From NCBI GenBank assembly GCA_019671005.1, contig CM033752.1, positions 10,974,001-11,038,000 on the forward strand: a DNA stretch of 64,000 nt. The letters are read 5' to 3'. Below, in pieces: positions 1 to 12,135 of this stretch. The notes beneath the pieces are model-generated. The model saw nothing but the letters and a program-made list of their open reading frames with translations. It ran no database searches and was not told the DNA's origin. The DNA comes from Hibiscus mutabilis (Eukaryota > Streptophyta > Magnoliopsida > Malvales > Malvaceae). A program made the translations under genes and the position numbers. The first letter of the stretch is position 1. The number at the start of each line of letters is the position of its first letter.

Positions 1-148
1 GTTAAGTAATAATAGCTTGGTTACTTGCTAGTTAAGTAACTCACCTAATAGGGATGAGTTAACCTATTCTTGCCTCGTTCTTGCTTGTTTATTTCTTGGT
101 AACGCTCCCGAATCGGTTTCCTGCTAACCCGGGGTAGGAGGTGTTACA
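1..148 (+). mobile_element. 3' end of an LTR (element enters from outside the window)
   Basis: The segment ends in GGAGGTGTTACA at 137-148, the usual right terminus of plant Ty3/gypsy LTRs whose left end reads TGTAACACC. Directly after it the 170-bp satellite resumes in mid-monomer (ggactcg). No coding capacity is visible. The partner half and target duplication lie outside the window. The LTR that begins at 62,957 has the matching inverted terminus, so both may belong to one family, although their visible parts do not overlap enough to prove it. Confidence 0.6.
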
Positions 149-958
149 GGACTCGTATGAATTTTAACCGAGTAAAAATTTTTGGAAATGAGTTTAAGCT
201 ATATAATCATGTTCAAAAGCCCATAACTAAATATTTTAAGTCATAAAATGTGATTTAATCTTATTTTTCGGTTGTTATGTTGGGGTTTTAGGCGTGCATG
301 TATAAATGGGCTTTATAGTGGACACATTGGAATTTTAACCAAGTAAAAAGTTCAAAATTGAGGTTAAGTTGTATATTCATGTTCAAAAGACCATAAATGA
401 ATATTTTAAGTGATAAATTTTGATTTAGTCTTATTTTTCGGTCATTTTGTTGGGGTTTAAGGCATGCATGTCTAAATGGGCTTCACAGTGGACCCGTTGG
501 AATTTTAACCGAGTAAAAAGTTTTTAAATTGAGGTTAAGATATATAATCATATTCAAAAGCCATAAATAAAATATTTTAACTCATTAAATATGATATAAT
601 CTTATTTTGTGGCCATTTTGTTGGGTTTAAGGCGTGCATGTCTAAATGGGCTTTACAGTGGACCCGTTGGAATTTTAACCGAGTAAAAAATTTTGATATT
701 GAGGTTAATCTTTATAATCATATTCAAAAGCCCATAATAAAATATTTTAACTCATTAAATTTGATTTAACCATATTTTGTGGTCATTTTGTTGTGTTTAA
801 GGCGTGCATGTCTAAATGGCCTTTCTAGTGGACCCGTTGGAATTTTAACCGAGTAAATATTTCTGAAAATGAGGTTAAGCAATATAACCATGTTCAAAAG
901 CCCATAACTAAATATTTTAAGTCATAAAATGTGATTTAATCTTATTTTTCGGTCATTA
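149..958. repeat. 170-bp satellite array, block 1
   Basis: Nearly five tandem monomers. The landmark gacccgttgg recurs at 491, 661 and 831, with a diverged version at 321, giving a 170-bp period. Each monomer contains GGAATTTTAACCGAG, an ATATAATCAT core, an A/T-rich tract ending TTTGATTTAATCTTATTTT, and GGCGTGCATGTCTAAATGGG. A length near 170 bp is typical of centromeric and nucleosome-sized plant satellites; that function is inferred here. The block is cut at 958 by an LTR-like insertion. Confidence 0.95.
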
Positions 959-3900
959 TGTTTGGACCATATTAAAATCATGAAATTACTATCCCTCAAA
1001 ATATCCTACTTAACATATCAAGGTCATGAATTTACTTATCTATCAAGATATCAAACATCACACGTTAAGGTCATGAATTACTTATCAATTAAGATATCAA
1101 CATAACATAACAAGGTCATAACTTGCTTATCTATCAAGATATCAAACATCACATGTCCATCAATTAAAATCTCATATTTCCTTGTCTTATCCTTACTTGG
1201 CATATGAGACGTCATACATACAAGTGTTAAGGTATTCGAACAAATCACAACTAATGTAGTATTTAAGTAAATCACAAGTATAGACGCACATTCTCAGACA
1301 TATTTACTCAATAAAAAGGACGTTCAATACTTAGATTGTAAGCATGTAAACACATTTATTAGAGTTGTATCGAATTACCAGAATAAGACATTCAACGTTC
1401 CAACTATATACTTTACATATTGTACAAGCCATTGCTATGATCCATTTATTCTATACGCAAACGGTCTAGGCTATAGTCATTGCTATCAAAACAATCCACA
1501 AACATGTATACATAATTTATACATGGAAAACAGTCCAAGTTGTAGTCATTACTATCAAAACAATCCACAACCATGTATATACTTATGTGCCAAGCCATTT
1601 ACATAGTTTATAGGTTTTTATGAATTATTTAATCATAACCACCAGGTTTCGAATCATGACCCAAATTCTTAATCCAATAATGCACAATTTCATTTAAACG
1701 TAAATTCCTTAGTACGTAAGTTTTCATGTTAATTCAATAGATTAACCTATAAATTCATATTTTTTCTTAAATAAGGCATCACTTAAATATGGTTACATAT
1801 CACATAAGTTATTCTAATTCTGAATTACTTGTCTCATAAGACATTCAACATATCATAGACATGATTTTACTTATCAAATAAGTTAATAGCATAGTATGTC
1901 ATGAGCTTAAACTACTTATCATATATACTATCAACTTAGCATCCTATAAACATGGTTACATGTTACCCAAGTTATTAAACATAAAATCTCAAGAACATGT
2001 ATATTTATGACATATATCATCAAGCATAGTTCAATTGTTTAACTTGTAAATTTTAGTATTTGGTCTTTATCATAGCCTTGAGAATCAAGTAACAACCTAG
2101 GTACTCGAATCCCCAACCAACTGTCGCCAACAGAAAGGTACTCGCAGTACTGGTCAATCCCTCCTACTATCGCCAAATGACCATAACACTTCCCCCTACT
2201 GTCACCAAATAAGGACCGTAGTCCACCCTAAACACGAGCTCCATGGACTATATGGTATGCCAACTATACCTATGGCTGACTCGAAACAAGGCTTTCCATA
2301 TAAACTTATTTTGTCAAAAATCAAAGTTGACTTAGCTCCTTATTATATCCATAAACTTGCCATAGCATTATCAAAGATGAGCATTGCTCCAATTCTTATT
2401 TTATCATGCCACTAAGGCTTATTTCGCAACATATCTCAAGTTTTATCCAATATCAATATATGAAGTGAATATAGCTTATTATTATTAGTTTCAAAAGTAA
2501 ATATAGCTTCAAATTCGAGCCTTTACAACAAGGCTTAGACTTATTTCTTATCATATCAATTTAGATGTAAGCTTAACTCCTCATTAAAATACTTGAGATA
2601 GCATGGTTTATTCATTTAAAAGAAGGACATAACATCAAGTTTATATATTGACAAACCATGTTTATATCATATACATCAAGCAAGCACATGAACACATATA
2701 GAGTTCCTAACATAATTGACCTAATAGCCAATAATCTCATATCACATTATTCTATTCAGACAATTACTAACCTTGTATGCCAGCTTATTTTTGTACCCAA
2801 CTCGCATATGCATAAAATGATGAATTTGATCCACAAAGAATGCTCGAGAAGGTTTTGTACCTATCCCGAGACTTAAACTACACTTACCAATTTCAAGTCT
2901 AGCTTCGATCCTTGTTCTCAATGTTACTTCGACTGCCCAAAACTTTATCCCTCCTAGCTTTATAATTCTCTACTTGATCTTACTCTATAAGAGACAATAG
3001 ACATATACATTACTCTTATTGAAATTTAGTTTAACAACATAACATTCAAACATTTACACATTCATATGTACGCATTTAGATCATCAATGTACCTATTTTA
3101 TCATAATATACCATATTAACCAAAATAACCTCAAACTCATCATTATTGGGTATTTTTGGCTCCTGAAAACAATCTATTTTTTTGTCTATTAGCAGCACCC
3201 TTCAAATAATTTTATAAAACAGCCTCCTAATTGTGTCTATAAGACAATCCAATATAGTCACAACATAATCTTTAAAATTGTTTTTGCAAAACAGCCCATA
3301 CACCTTTAATTCAAAGCGATCTTCTATTTTAACACACCAATTCAGTCCCTATAAGTTTATAAAATGACCTCTATTTGTTTTAAAATTACAAAAACAGTAC
3401 ATAGACAACTTACAAATCTGCGCATAATTTTTTTGTTTATTCAAACAACCCCTAATTTAACATCAGCAAACAATGTTACCAGATTCAAGCTTAATCATCA
3501 ATTACACAGCCAAAAAGGTCCATTCAAAGGCTCAATCTTCCTTAATAACATAGAACTTATACTCAAGAAATTTAGCATTTCAACCGATTTACCATTTCCA
3601 CATAAAACATGGCAATTCGATACACACATTTCAAATGATCAATAGAAAATTTTCTACCATGAATTTATATTTTCTATCAACCCCTTAAACACATAACATA
3701 TGAAGATCTCTAAGCCAAAAATTCTCAAATTGAAACTTAGGATTTAAGAAAGAAAAATAGTTTATCGCCTATTTCCTCAGGTACTAGAATAGGAACTCAA
3801 CAATTGCACCAATTAGCTTCACTCCAACTAACCGAGCAACCAAAGATTCACCCTCCTACCATCTTTGAAGGTTTCAGCTGTCTCTCTCTTTTTGGAGAAG

Positions 3901-4721
3901 AAGAATTACTTTGTTTAATTTCCACCCTCCTAACCGGCCTCCCTCTTCCACTCATGTGTCTAACCAATGTGACATGTGTACAAGGCCATTCAATCTCTTC
4001 CAAATTTCCATGACATTTGGTTTAACCTTAAACTTGGTTTATTCTTTCTTTCTTTTCTTCCAAATTGGTCCTAAACCCTCAATTAAGACTACCTTCTAGA
4101 AGAATTAAGTCATGTAAATTGCATTTGAAAAGGTAATGTACAATTAAGGCAATCTTTGAGGTATAACAAACATCTAATTTTATCAAGGCATTCGGTTTGA
4201 CCCTTTTTTAATTAACCAACGTACTTTCCATACTTCATTATTGGTTTCTAATTCATTCAATTGTCTAATCCAAGGATACCTTAAATCAATTTGAGTCACA
4301 CTAGGATTAGTATTATACTTCTAAGCTACTCTTTGGTATTCGAACCAAAATTAAATCTTCCTCTAAAATTTCCAAGGCTATCCTTTCTAACCTCATTTCT
4401 TTCTCACACATAAATTCTTTCAGCCAAAGGAGGGAGATAAGAACAATTGTTTATTTTCCTCCCCACATGGCCGATTCTACTTGCACGTGCTAACCCTCAA
4501 AGATGACACATATGCAGGTCCTTTAAATAATTACAATTTATTTGCAAACCACTTAATTCTCAATGTATTTGATTTGAATTGTCTTAGATTAGCTAGCCTT
4601 ACTTACCAACTTTCAATTTGATCCCTAATTCCCTCAATTATTCCCTCGAGGACATCTCCAAACCATTAAAATTATATTCGAGTTGGTAACCTACTTTTAG
4701 ACCTCATTTTGGGATATTACA
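959..4721. mobile_element. probable large LTR or solo LTR, noncoding
   Basis: An AT-rich noncoding block interrupts the satellite. It starts TGTTTGGACC and ends GGGATATTACA, so it has the TG...CA ends of an LTR. Read on the minus strand the start is TGTAATATCCC, close to the TGTAACACCC start of other gypsy LTRs in this window. The flanking 5-mers (catta and ggggg) do not match, so there is no target duplication, and no primer site or polypurine tract adjoins it. All ORFs are short and unconvincing. It could be a solo LTR, a truncated LTR, or a composite. A length of about 3.8 kb would be large for an LTR but has precedent in Ty3/gypsy families. Confidence 0.45.
1015..1160. repeat. short tandem repeat of about 46 bp inside the LTR-like block
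   Basis: Three imperfect copies begin with aaggtcat at about 1020, 1067 and 1112. Each continues through an acttatc...aagatatcaa tract. A second imperfect duplication of about 69 bp begins with agtcatt at 1475 and 1544. Both are noncoding and fit the loose internal repeats common in LTRs. Confidence 0.6.
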
Positions 4722-5130
4722 GGGGGCTGATCTGTTATGATTGAAAATGATATGTACTTGGATTGAATTGATGAATAGCATGCTTAAATTGCTTAAATTT
4801 AAGAGTTGGAAGCTTGTATCCTTAAATGACCACTTCGGCCACTTTAGGAAATCTAAGGATTCGCAAAGCTTGGGTTGTAAGTTTTGGATGCTAGGCTTGG
4901 TAATTGAGTCTAGGTTGTAAAGGTTGCATCCTAAGCCTGCTAAAAAAGGAAGAAATTCTTAGTGGATTTGGGAAATCCATAGTTGGGAAGCTACGGTAGT
5001 GGATGTAGGCTTTGGTTAGAAAACCGATCCACTCTAAATTCTTGTGTTCATTTTTCTATCTTTTTGCTTCCCACAAAAATAACCAACATTAACTTCTCTA
5101 CCATTTGGCTACATTTTTTGATTGATTCAT
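4722..5130. mobile_element. LTR-like fragment, possibly Ty1/copia
   Basis: A unique segment lies between the LTR-like end at 4721 and the satellite that resumes near 5131. Around 5000-5080 it has a layout often seen at copia LTR ends: 'gtggatgtaggc', then an accession to 'ccactctaaat', then a T-rich tail. No TG or CA boundary or coding sequence is clear. The satellite restarts at a different point of the monomer from where it stopped at 958, so the whole 959-5130 block is a rearranged composite, not one clean insertion. Confidence 0.3.
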
Positions 5131-6696
5131 CGAGCTTAACAATTAAGCTATATAATCATGTTCAAAAGCCCATAACTAAATATTTTAAGTCATAAAATTT
5201 GATTTAATCTTATTTTTCGGTCGTTTTGTTGGGTTTAAGGCGTGCATGTCTAAATGGGCTTTACAGTGGACCCGTTGAAATTTTAATCGAGTAAAAAGTT
5301 TTAAAATTGAGGTTAAGGTGTATAATCTTATTCAAAAGCCCATAACTAAATATTTTAAGTCATAAAATTTGATTTAATCTTGTTTTGTGGTCGTTTTGTC
5401 GAGTTTAAGGTGTGCATGTCTAAATGGGCTTTACAATGGACTCGTTGGAATTTTAATCAAGTAAAAAGTTTTAAAATTGAGGATAAGCTATATAATTATA
5501 TTCAAAAATCCATAATCAAATATTTTAACTCATAAAAATTGATTTAATCTTATTTTGTGGCCGTTTTGTTGGGTTTAAGGCATTCATGTCTAAATGAGCT
5601 TTACAGTGGACCCGTTGGAATTTTAATCGAGTAAAAAGTTTTGAAATTGAGGTTAAGCTATATAATCATATTCAAAAGCCCCTAAATAAATATTTTAAGT
5701 CATAAAATTTGATTTAATCTCATTTTTTGGCCGTTTTGTTGGGTTTTAAGTTGTGCATGTCTAAATGGGCTTTACAGTCGACTCGTTGGAAGTTTAGCCG
5801 AGTAAAAGTTCTAAAATTGCGGATAATATGTATAATCATGTTCAAAAGCCCATAACTAAATAGCTTATGTCATAAAATTTGATTTAATCTTATTTTTTGG
5901 GAGTTTTATTGGGGTTTAAGACGTTCATGTCTAAATGGGCTTTATAGTGGACCCGTTGGAATTTTAACAGAGTAAAAAGTTTTGAAATTGAGGTTAAGCT
6001 ATATAATCATATTCAAAATCTCATAATCAAATATTTTAACTCATAAAATTTGATTTAATCTTATTTTGTGGCAATTTTGTTGGGTTTAAGGTGTGCATGT
6101 CCAAATGGGCTTTATAGTGGACCCGTTGGAATTTTAACCGAGTAAAAAGTTTTGAAATTGAGTTTAAGCTATATAATTATATTAAAAAGCCCATAATTAA
6201 ATATTTTAACTCATAAAATTTGATTTAATCTTATTTTGTGGCCATTTTGTTGTGTTTAAGGCGTGCATGTCTAAATGGGCTTTACAATGGACCCGTTGGA
6301 ATTTTAACAGAGCAAAAAGTTTTGAAAATAAGTTTAAGATATATAATAATATTCAAAAGCCCATAGTCAAATATTTTAAGTCATAAAATTTGATTTAATC
6401 TTATTTTTGGTCGTTTTGTTGGGTTTAAGGTGTGCATGTCTAAATGGGATTTATAGTGGACTCATTGGAATTTTAACGAGCAAAAATTTATAAGAAATTG
6501 GGATTTAAGCTATATAATCATGTCAAAAGCCCATAATAAATATTTTGTCATAAAATTTGATTTAATCTTATTTTTGGGTGTTTTGTTGGGATTTAAGGCG
6601 TGCATGTCTAAAAAAATGTGATTTAATCATTCTTTTTGGGTGTTTTGACAAATGTTTCCAAAGTCCTTTAAAATGAAATGGGAGAGGGATATGGAC
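5131..6696. repeat. 170-bp satellite array, block 2
   Basis: About nine tandem monomers of the same satellite. Two monomer types can be told apart. One has ATAACTAAATATTTTAAGTC and a GGGGTTTAAGG end. The other has ATAATCAAATATTTTAACTC, TTTTGTGG and GGGTTTAAGG. They are mixed without strict alternation. The last part (about 6600-6696) is scrambled and leads into the composite array. Confidence 0.95.
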
Positions 6697-7351
6697 TCGG
6701 TGGGCATTCTCAAAATGAGGCCCTAGCATTGACAAATCATCTCATTTGCAAATTCAATTTATTAGACCACAATAGTGGTGAGTTTATTAGCTAGTAGAAG
6801 GCGGGCATTCTCAAAATGAGGTTAAAATGACAAATCATGTTCAAATTGCAAATTAAATTTTTTAGTCACAAAATTTGATTTAATCTTTTTTTCAATGACA
6901 ACACTAGACCAACTTCTTTCATGTCTAAATGGACTTTACAATGGACTCGTTGGAATTTTAAGCCAAAGTTGCATTAAAAGGTTCTAAAATTGAGGTTATG
7001 CAAAATAATCCAAAAGCCCATAACTAATATTTTTATCATAAAATATGATTTACTCTTATTTTGTGGTCTTTATTTTATTAAATCCATGGCTAAATCGGTA
7101 TTGATGGACCCGATAATCGGGGCGCCAACGTGGGTTTTGCTAGCACCAGGTCATTTGTCAATGGAGTTTGAGCATGGCTAATCATTATTCAAAGGGATAA
7201 TCAAATATTTTAACTCATAAAATTTGATTTAAACTTATTTTCAAATAAGGCCTTGAGAGTTGAAAGGCATGTGAGCCAAGGTGGTTGTAGACGATTTTTT
7301 TGAACCTAATCATTTAACGATTCCATAAAAAAATTGTAAAATTGAGGCAAA
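6697..7351 (-). pseudogene. LINE RNase H fragment, scrambled copy 0
   Basis: This is the outermost and most damaged copy of the LINE-derived part. Short pieces of the fragment (gggcattctcaaaatgag near 6702 and 6803, gcgccaacgtgggt near 7121, gttgtagacgat near 7284) are interleaved with satellite pieces. Just before it, at about 6653-6690, is a stretch resembling the ORF1-only LINE near 27,640 (ccaaagtcctttaaaatgaa). It may be natural decay at the array edge or a chimeric consensus. Confidence 0.6.
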
Positions 7352-8319
7352 GGTATATAATCATGTTAAAAAGCCCATAACTAAATATTTTAAGTCATAA
7401 AATTTGATTTAATCTTATTTTTGGCCGTTTTGTTGGGGTTTAAGGCAAGCATGTAAATAAATATAGTGGACCCTTTGGAATTTTAACAGAGTAAAAAGTT
7501 TTGAAATTGACGTTAAGCTATTTAATTATATTAAAAGGCCCATAATTAAATATTTTAACTCATAAAATTTGATTTAATCTTATTTTGTGGCCATTTTGTT
7601 GTGTTTAAGGCGTGCATGTCTAAATGGGCTTTACAATGGACCCGTTGGAATTTTAACCGAGTAAAAATTTCTGAAAATAAGTTTAAGCTATATAATCATG
7701 TTCAAAACCCCATAAATAAATATCTTAAGTCATAAAATATGATTTAATCTTATTTTTGGGCGTTTTGTTGGGGTTTAAGGTGTGCATGTCTAAATGCGAT
7801 TCATAGTGGACTCGTTGGAATTTTAACAGAGTAAAAAAGTTATAAGATCGAGGATTTAAGGCGTGCATGTCAAAACCCCATAACTAAATATTTCAAGTCA
7901 TAAAATTTAATTTAATCTTATTTTTTGGCTGTTTTGTTGGGATTTAAGGCGTGCATGTCTAAATGGGCTTCACAGTGGACCTGTTGGATTTTTAACAGAG
8001 TAAAAAGTTATGAAATTGAGGTTAAGATATATAATAATATTCCAAAGCCCATAATCAAATATTTTAACTCATAAAATTTGATTTAATCTTATTTTTTGGT
8101 CGTTTTGTTGGGTTTAAGACGTGCATGTCTAAATGGGCTTTACAATGGACCCATTGGAATTTTAACTGAGCAAAATTTATGAAAATGAGGTTAAGCTATA
8201 TAATCATGTTCAAAAGCCCGTAATAAATATTTTGTCATAAAATGTGATTTAATCTTATTTTTGGGTGTTTTGTTAGGGTTTAAGGCGTGCATGTCGAAAT
8301 GGGATTTATTGTGGACTCG

Positions 8320-8958
8320 GTGGGCATTCTCAAAATGAGGCCCTAGCATTGACAAATCATCTCCTTGCAAATTCAATTTATTAGCCACAATAGTGGTATC
8401 GGTTTATTAGCTAGTAGAAGGCGGGCATTCTCAAAATGAGGCCCTAGCAATGACAAATCATCTCATTGCAAATTCAATTTATTAGCCACAATAGTGGTAT
8501 CGGTTTCAATGACAACACTAGACCAACTTCTTTCACGACCAAACTGAATGCCGGCTATAATCGCTTGAAGCTCAGCCAAAGTTGCATTGAGGCAACCAGC
8601 TGAGTGATGATGAGCTAATCCGCCAAGGACAGTACCTTTATCAGAAGTAATAACTCTAATGGTTGTACATTTAGATGCCGAAAGGAAGGCACCATCGATA
8701 TTGATTAACTCGTATACGGGGCGCCAACATGGGTTTGCTAGCACCGTCTTGTCATTTGTCAATGGAGTTTGGGCATGGCTGGTCATTGCTTCATCGGGGA
8801 TGTTGGGGCTTGTCGTCGTATATAATAATGTTGATCTCAAATAAGGCCTTGAGAGTTGAAACATCGTGAGCCAAGATGGTTGTAGACGATTTTTTTGAAC
8901 CCAATCAATTCGACGATTCAATAAATTCAAGAATTGTAAGAAACTAAAATTGGCAAAG
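8320..8958 (-). pseudogene. LINE RNase H fragment, copy 1 (longest frame)
   Basis: A 155-codon frame is open at 8463-8930. It starts in the linker before RNase H (NRRIDWVQK, matching NRRNDWVHN of the LINE at 58.2 kb). It then covers the first part of an RVT_3-type RNase H with acidic residues in INIDGAF, AELQAI and IETDTTIV. It stops at a TGA just after NKLNLQ, so the C-terminal third is missing. No promoter or 3' UTR is attached. It is a nonfunctional captured fragment. Confidence 0.8.
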
Positions 8959-9920
8959 GTATATAATCATGTTCAAAAGCCCATAACTAAATATTTTAAG
9001 TCATAAAATTTGATTTAATCTTATTTTGGCCGTTTTGTTGGGGTTTAACGCGAGCATGTCTAAATAAGTGGACCCTTTGGAATTTTAACCAGTAAAAAGT
9101 TTTGAAATTGAGGTTAAGCTATTTAATTATATTAAAAAGCCCATAATTAAATATTTTAACTCATAAAATTTGATTTAATCTTATTTTGTGGCCATTTTGT
9201 TGTGTTTAAGGCGTGCATGTCTAAATGGGCTTTACAATGGACCCGTTGGAATTTTAACCGAGTAAAAATTTCTGAAAATAAGTTTAAGCTATATAATCAT
9301 GTTCAAAACCCCATAAATAAATATCTTAAGTCATAAAATATGATTTAATCTTATTTTTGGGCGTTTTGTTGGGGTTTAAGGTGTGCATGTCTAAATGCGA
9401 TTCATAGTGGACTCGTTGGAATTTTAATAGAGTAAATAGTTATAAGATCGAGGATTTAAGGCGTGCATGTCAAAACCCCATAAATAAATATTTCAAGTCA
9501 TAAAATTTGATTTAATCTTATTTTTTGGCTGTTTTGTTGGGATTTAAGGCGTGCATGTCTAAATGGGCTTCACAGTGGACCCGTTGGAATTTTAACAGAG
9601 TAAAAAGTTATGAAATTGAGGTTAAGATATATAATAATATTCCAAAGCCCATAATCAAATATTTTAACTCATAAAATTTGATTTAATCTTATTTTTTGGT
9701 CGTTTTGTTGGGTTTAAGACGTGCATGTTTAAATGGGCTTTACAATGGACCCATTGGAATTTTAACTGAGCAAAAATTTATGAAAATGAGGTTAAGCTAT
9801 ATAATCATGTTCAAAAGCCCGTAATAAATATTTTGTCATAAAATGTGATTTAATCTTATTTTTGGGTGTTTTGTTAAGGTTTAAGGCGTGCATGTCGAAA
9901 TGGGATTTACTGTGGACTCG

Positions 9921-10550
9921 GTGGGCATTCTCAAAATGAGGCCCTAGCATTGACAAATCATCTCCTTGCAAATTCAATTTATTAGCCACAATAGTGGTAT
10001 CGGTTTATTAGCTAGTAGAAGGCGGGCATTCTCAAAATGAGGCCCTAGCAATGACAAATCATCTCCTTGCAAATTCAATTTATTAGCCACAATAGTGGTA
10101 TCGTTTCAATGACAACACTAGACCAACTTCTTTCACGACCAAACTGAAAATTTGATTATAATCTTATTTGAAGCTCAGCCAAAGTTGCATTGAGGCAACC
10201 AGCTGAGTGATGAGCTAATCCGCCAAGGACAATACCTTTATCATCCCTCGCAATAACTCTAATGGTTGTACCTTTAGATGCCGAAAGGAAGGCACCATCG
10301 ATATTGATCTGTGTACGGGGGCGTCAACGTGGGTTTGCTAGCACCAGGTCATTTGTCAATGGAGTTTGGGCATGGCTGGTCATTGCTTCATCAGGGATGT
10401 TGGGGCTTGTCGTCGTGGCAGCAGCGCAGTCTCAAATAAGGCCTTGAGAGTTGAACACTGTGAGCCAAGATGGTTGTAGACGATTTTTTTGAACCCAATC
10501 ATTTCGACGATTCCATAAATTCCGAAGAATTGTAAGAAACAGGGCAAAGG
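9921..10550 (-). pseudogene. LINE RNase H fragment, copy 2
   Basis: Same fragment and junctions as the other copies. The frame is broken by TGG to TGA at the Trp of the PRWRPRT motif (plus strand gcgtcaacg). A patch at about 10,146-10,172 is replaced by satellite-like sequence (aaaatttgatt...atcttattt), removing part of the domain. Confidence 0.8.
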
Positions 10551-11508
10551 TATATAATCATGTTCAAAAGCCCATAACTAAATATTTTAAGTCATAAAAT
10601 TTGATTTAATCTTATTTTTGGCCGTTTTGTTGGGGTTTAACACGAGCATGTCTAAACAGTGGACCCTTTGGAATTTTAACAGAGTAAAAAGTTTTGAAAT
10701 TGAGGTTAAGCTATATAATTATATTAAAAAGCCCATAATTAAATATTTTAACTCATAAAATTTGATTTGATCTTATTTTGTGGCCATTTTGTTGTGTTTA
10801 AGGCGTGCATGTCTAAATGGGCTTTACAATGGACCCGTTGGAATTTTAACCGAGTAAAAATTTCTGAAAATAAGTTTAAGCTATATAATCATGTTCAAAA
10901 CCCAATAAATAAATATCTTAAGTCATAAAATATGATTTAATCTTATTTTTGGGCGTTTTGTTGGGGTTTAAGGTGTGCATGTCTAAATGCGATTCATAGT
11001 GGACTCGTTGGAATTTTAACCGAGTAAAAAGTTATAAGATTGAGGATTTAAGGCGTGCATGTCAAAACCCCATAACTAAATATTTCAAGTCATAAAATTT
11101 GATTTAATCTTATTTTTTGGCTGTTTTGTTGGGATTTAAGGCGTGCATGTCTAAATGGGATTCACAGTGGACCCGTTGTAATTTTAACAGAGTAAAATGT
11201 TATGAAATTGAGGTTAAGATATATAAAAATATTCCAAAGCCCATAATCAAATATTTTAACTCATAAAATTTGATTTAATCTTATTTTTTGGTCGTTTTGT
11301 TGGGTTTAAGACGTGCATGTCTAAATGGGCTTTATAGTGGACCCATTGGAATTTTAACTAAGCAAAAATTTATGAAAATGAGGTTAAGCTATATAATCAT
11401 GTTCAAAAGCCCGTAATAAATATTTTGTCATAAAATGTGATTTAATCTTATTTTTGGGTGTTTTGTTAAGGTTTAAGGCGTGCATGTCGAAATGGGATTT
11501 ACTGTGGA

Positions 11509-12135
11509 CTCGGTGGGCATTCTCAAAATGAGGCCCTAGCATTGACAAATCATCTCCTTGCAAATTCAATTTATTAGCCACAATAGTGGTATCGGTTTAT
11601 TAGCTAGTAGAAGGCGGGCATTCTCAAAATGAGGCCCTAGCAATGACAAATCATCTCCTTGCAAATTCAATTTATTAGCCACAATAGTGGTATCGTTTCA
11701 ATGACAACACTAGACCAACTTCTTTCACGACCAAACTGAATGCCGGCTATAACTTCTTGAAGCTCAGCCAAAGTTGCATTGAGGCAACCAGCTGAGTGAT
11801 GAGCTAATCCGCCAAGGACAATACCTTTATCATCCCTCGCAATAACTCTAATGGTTGTACCTTTAGATGCCGAAAGGAAGGCACCATCGATATTGATCTG
11901 TGTACGGGGGCGTCAACGTGGGTTTGCTAGCACCAGGTCATTTGTCAATGGAGTTTGGGCATGGCTGGTCATTGCTTCATCAGGGATGTTGGGGCTTGTC
12001 GTCGTAGCAGCAGGTCTCAAATAAGGCCTTGAGAGTTGAACACTGTGAGCCAAGATGGTTGTAGACGATTTTTTTGAACCCAATCATTTCGACGATTCCA
12101 TAAATTCCGAAGAATTGTAAGAAACAGGGCAAAGG
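11509..12135 (-). pseudogene. LINE RNase H fragment, copy 3
   Basis: Carries the same TGG to TGA change as copy 2. It also lacks a few bases in the linker near 12,006-12,020, where most copies have an extra gcgcagt. The two halves of the 101-bp internal duplication are present. Confidence 0.8.

Noticed and set aside
2095..2240. Possible tRNA-like segment with 'actcgaatccc'
   Set aside because: No cloverleaf arms can be paired around it. It lies in LTR-like noncoding sequence.
2658..4099. Short plus-strand frames of 62-93 codons within the LTR-like block
   Set aside because: There are no recognisable motifs, composition is AT-rich and skewed, and the frames overlap each other. They are not supported as genes.
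8191..8388. Recurring 65-codon minus-strand frame (MANKLNLQGDD...YIA)
   Set aside because: It starts in the truncated half of the internal duplication and then reads through satellite. It is a product of the junction and not a gene.
10262..10447. Recurring 61-codon plus-strand frame (MVVPLDAERK...) in many units
   Set aside because: It is the antisense of the LINE RNase H reading frame, and its recurrence only reflects the repeat. No start context or independent support.
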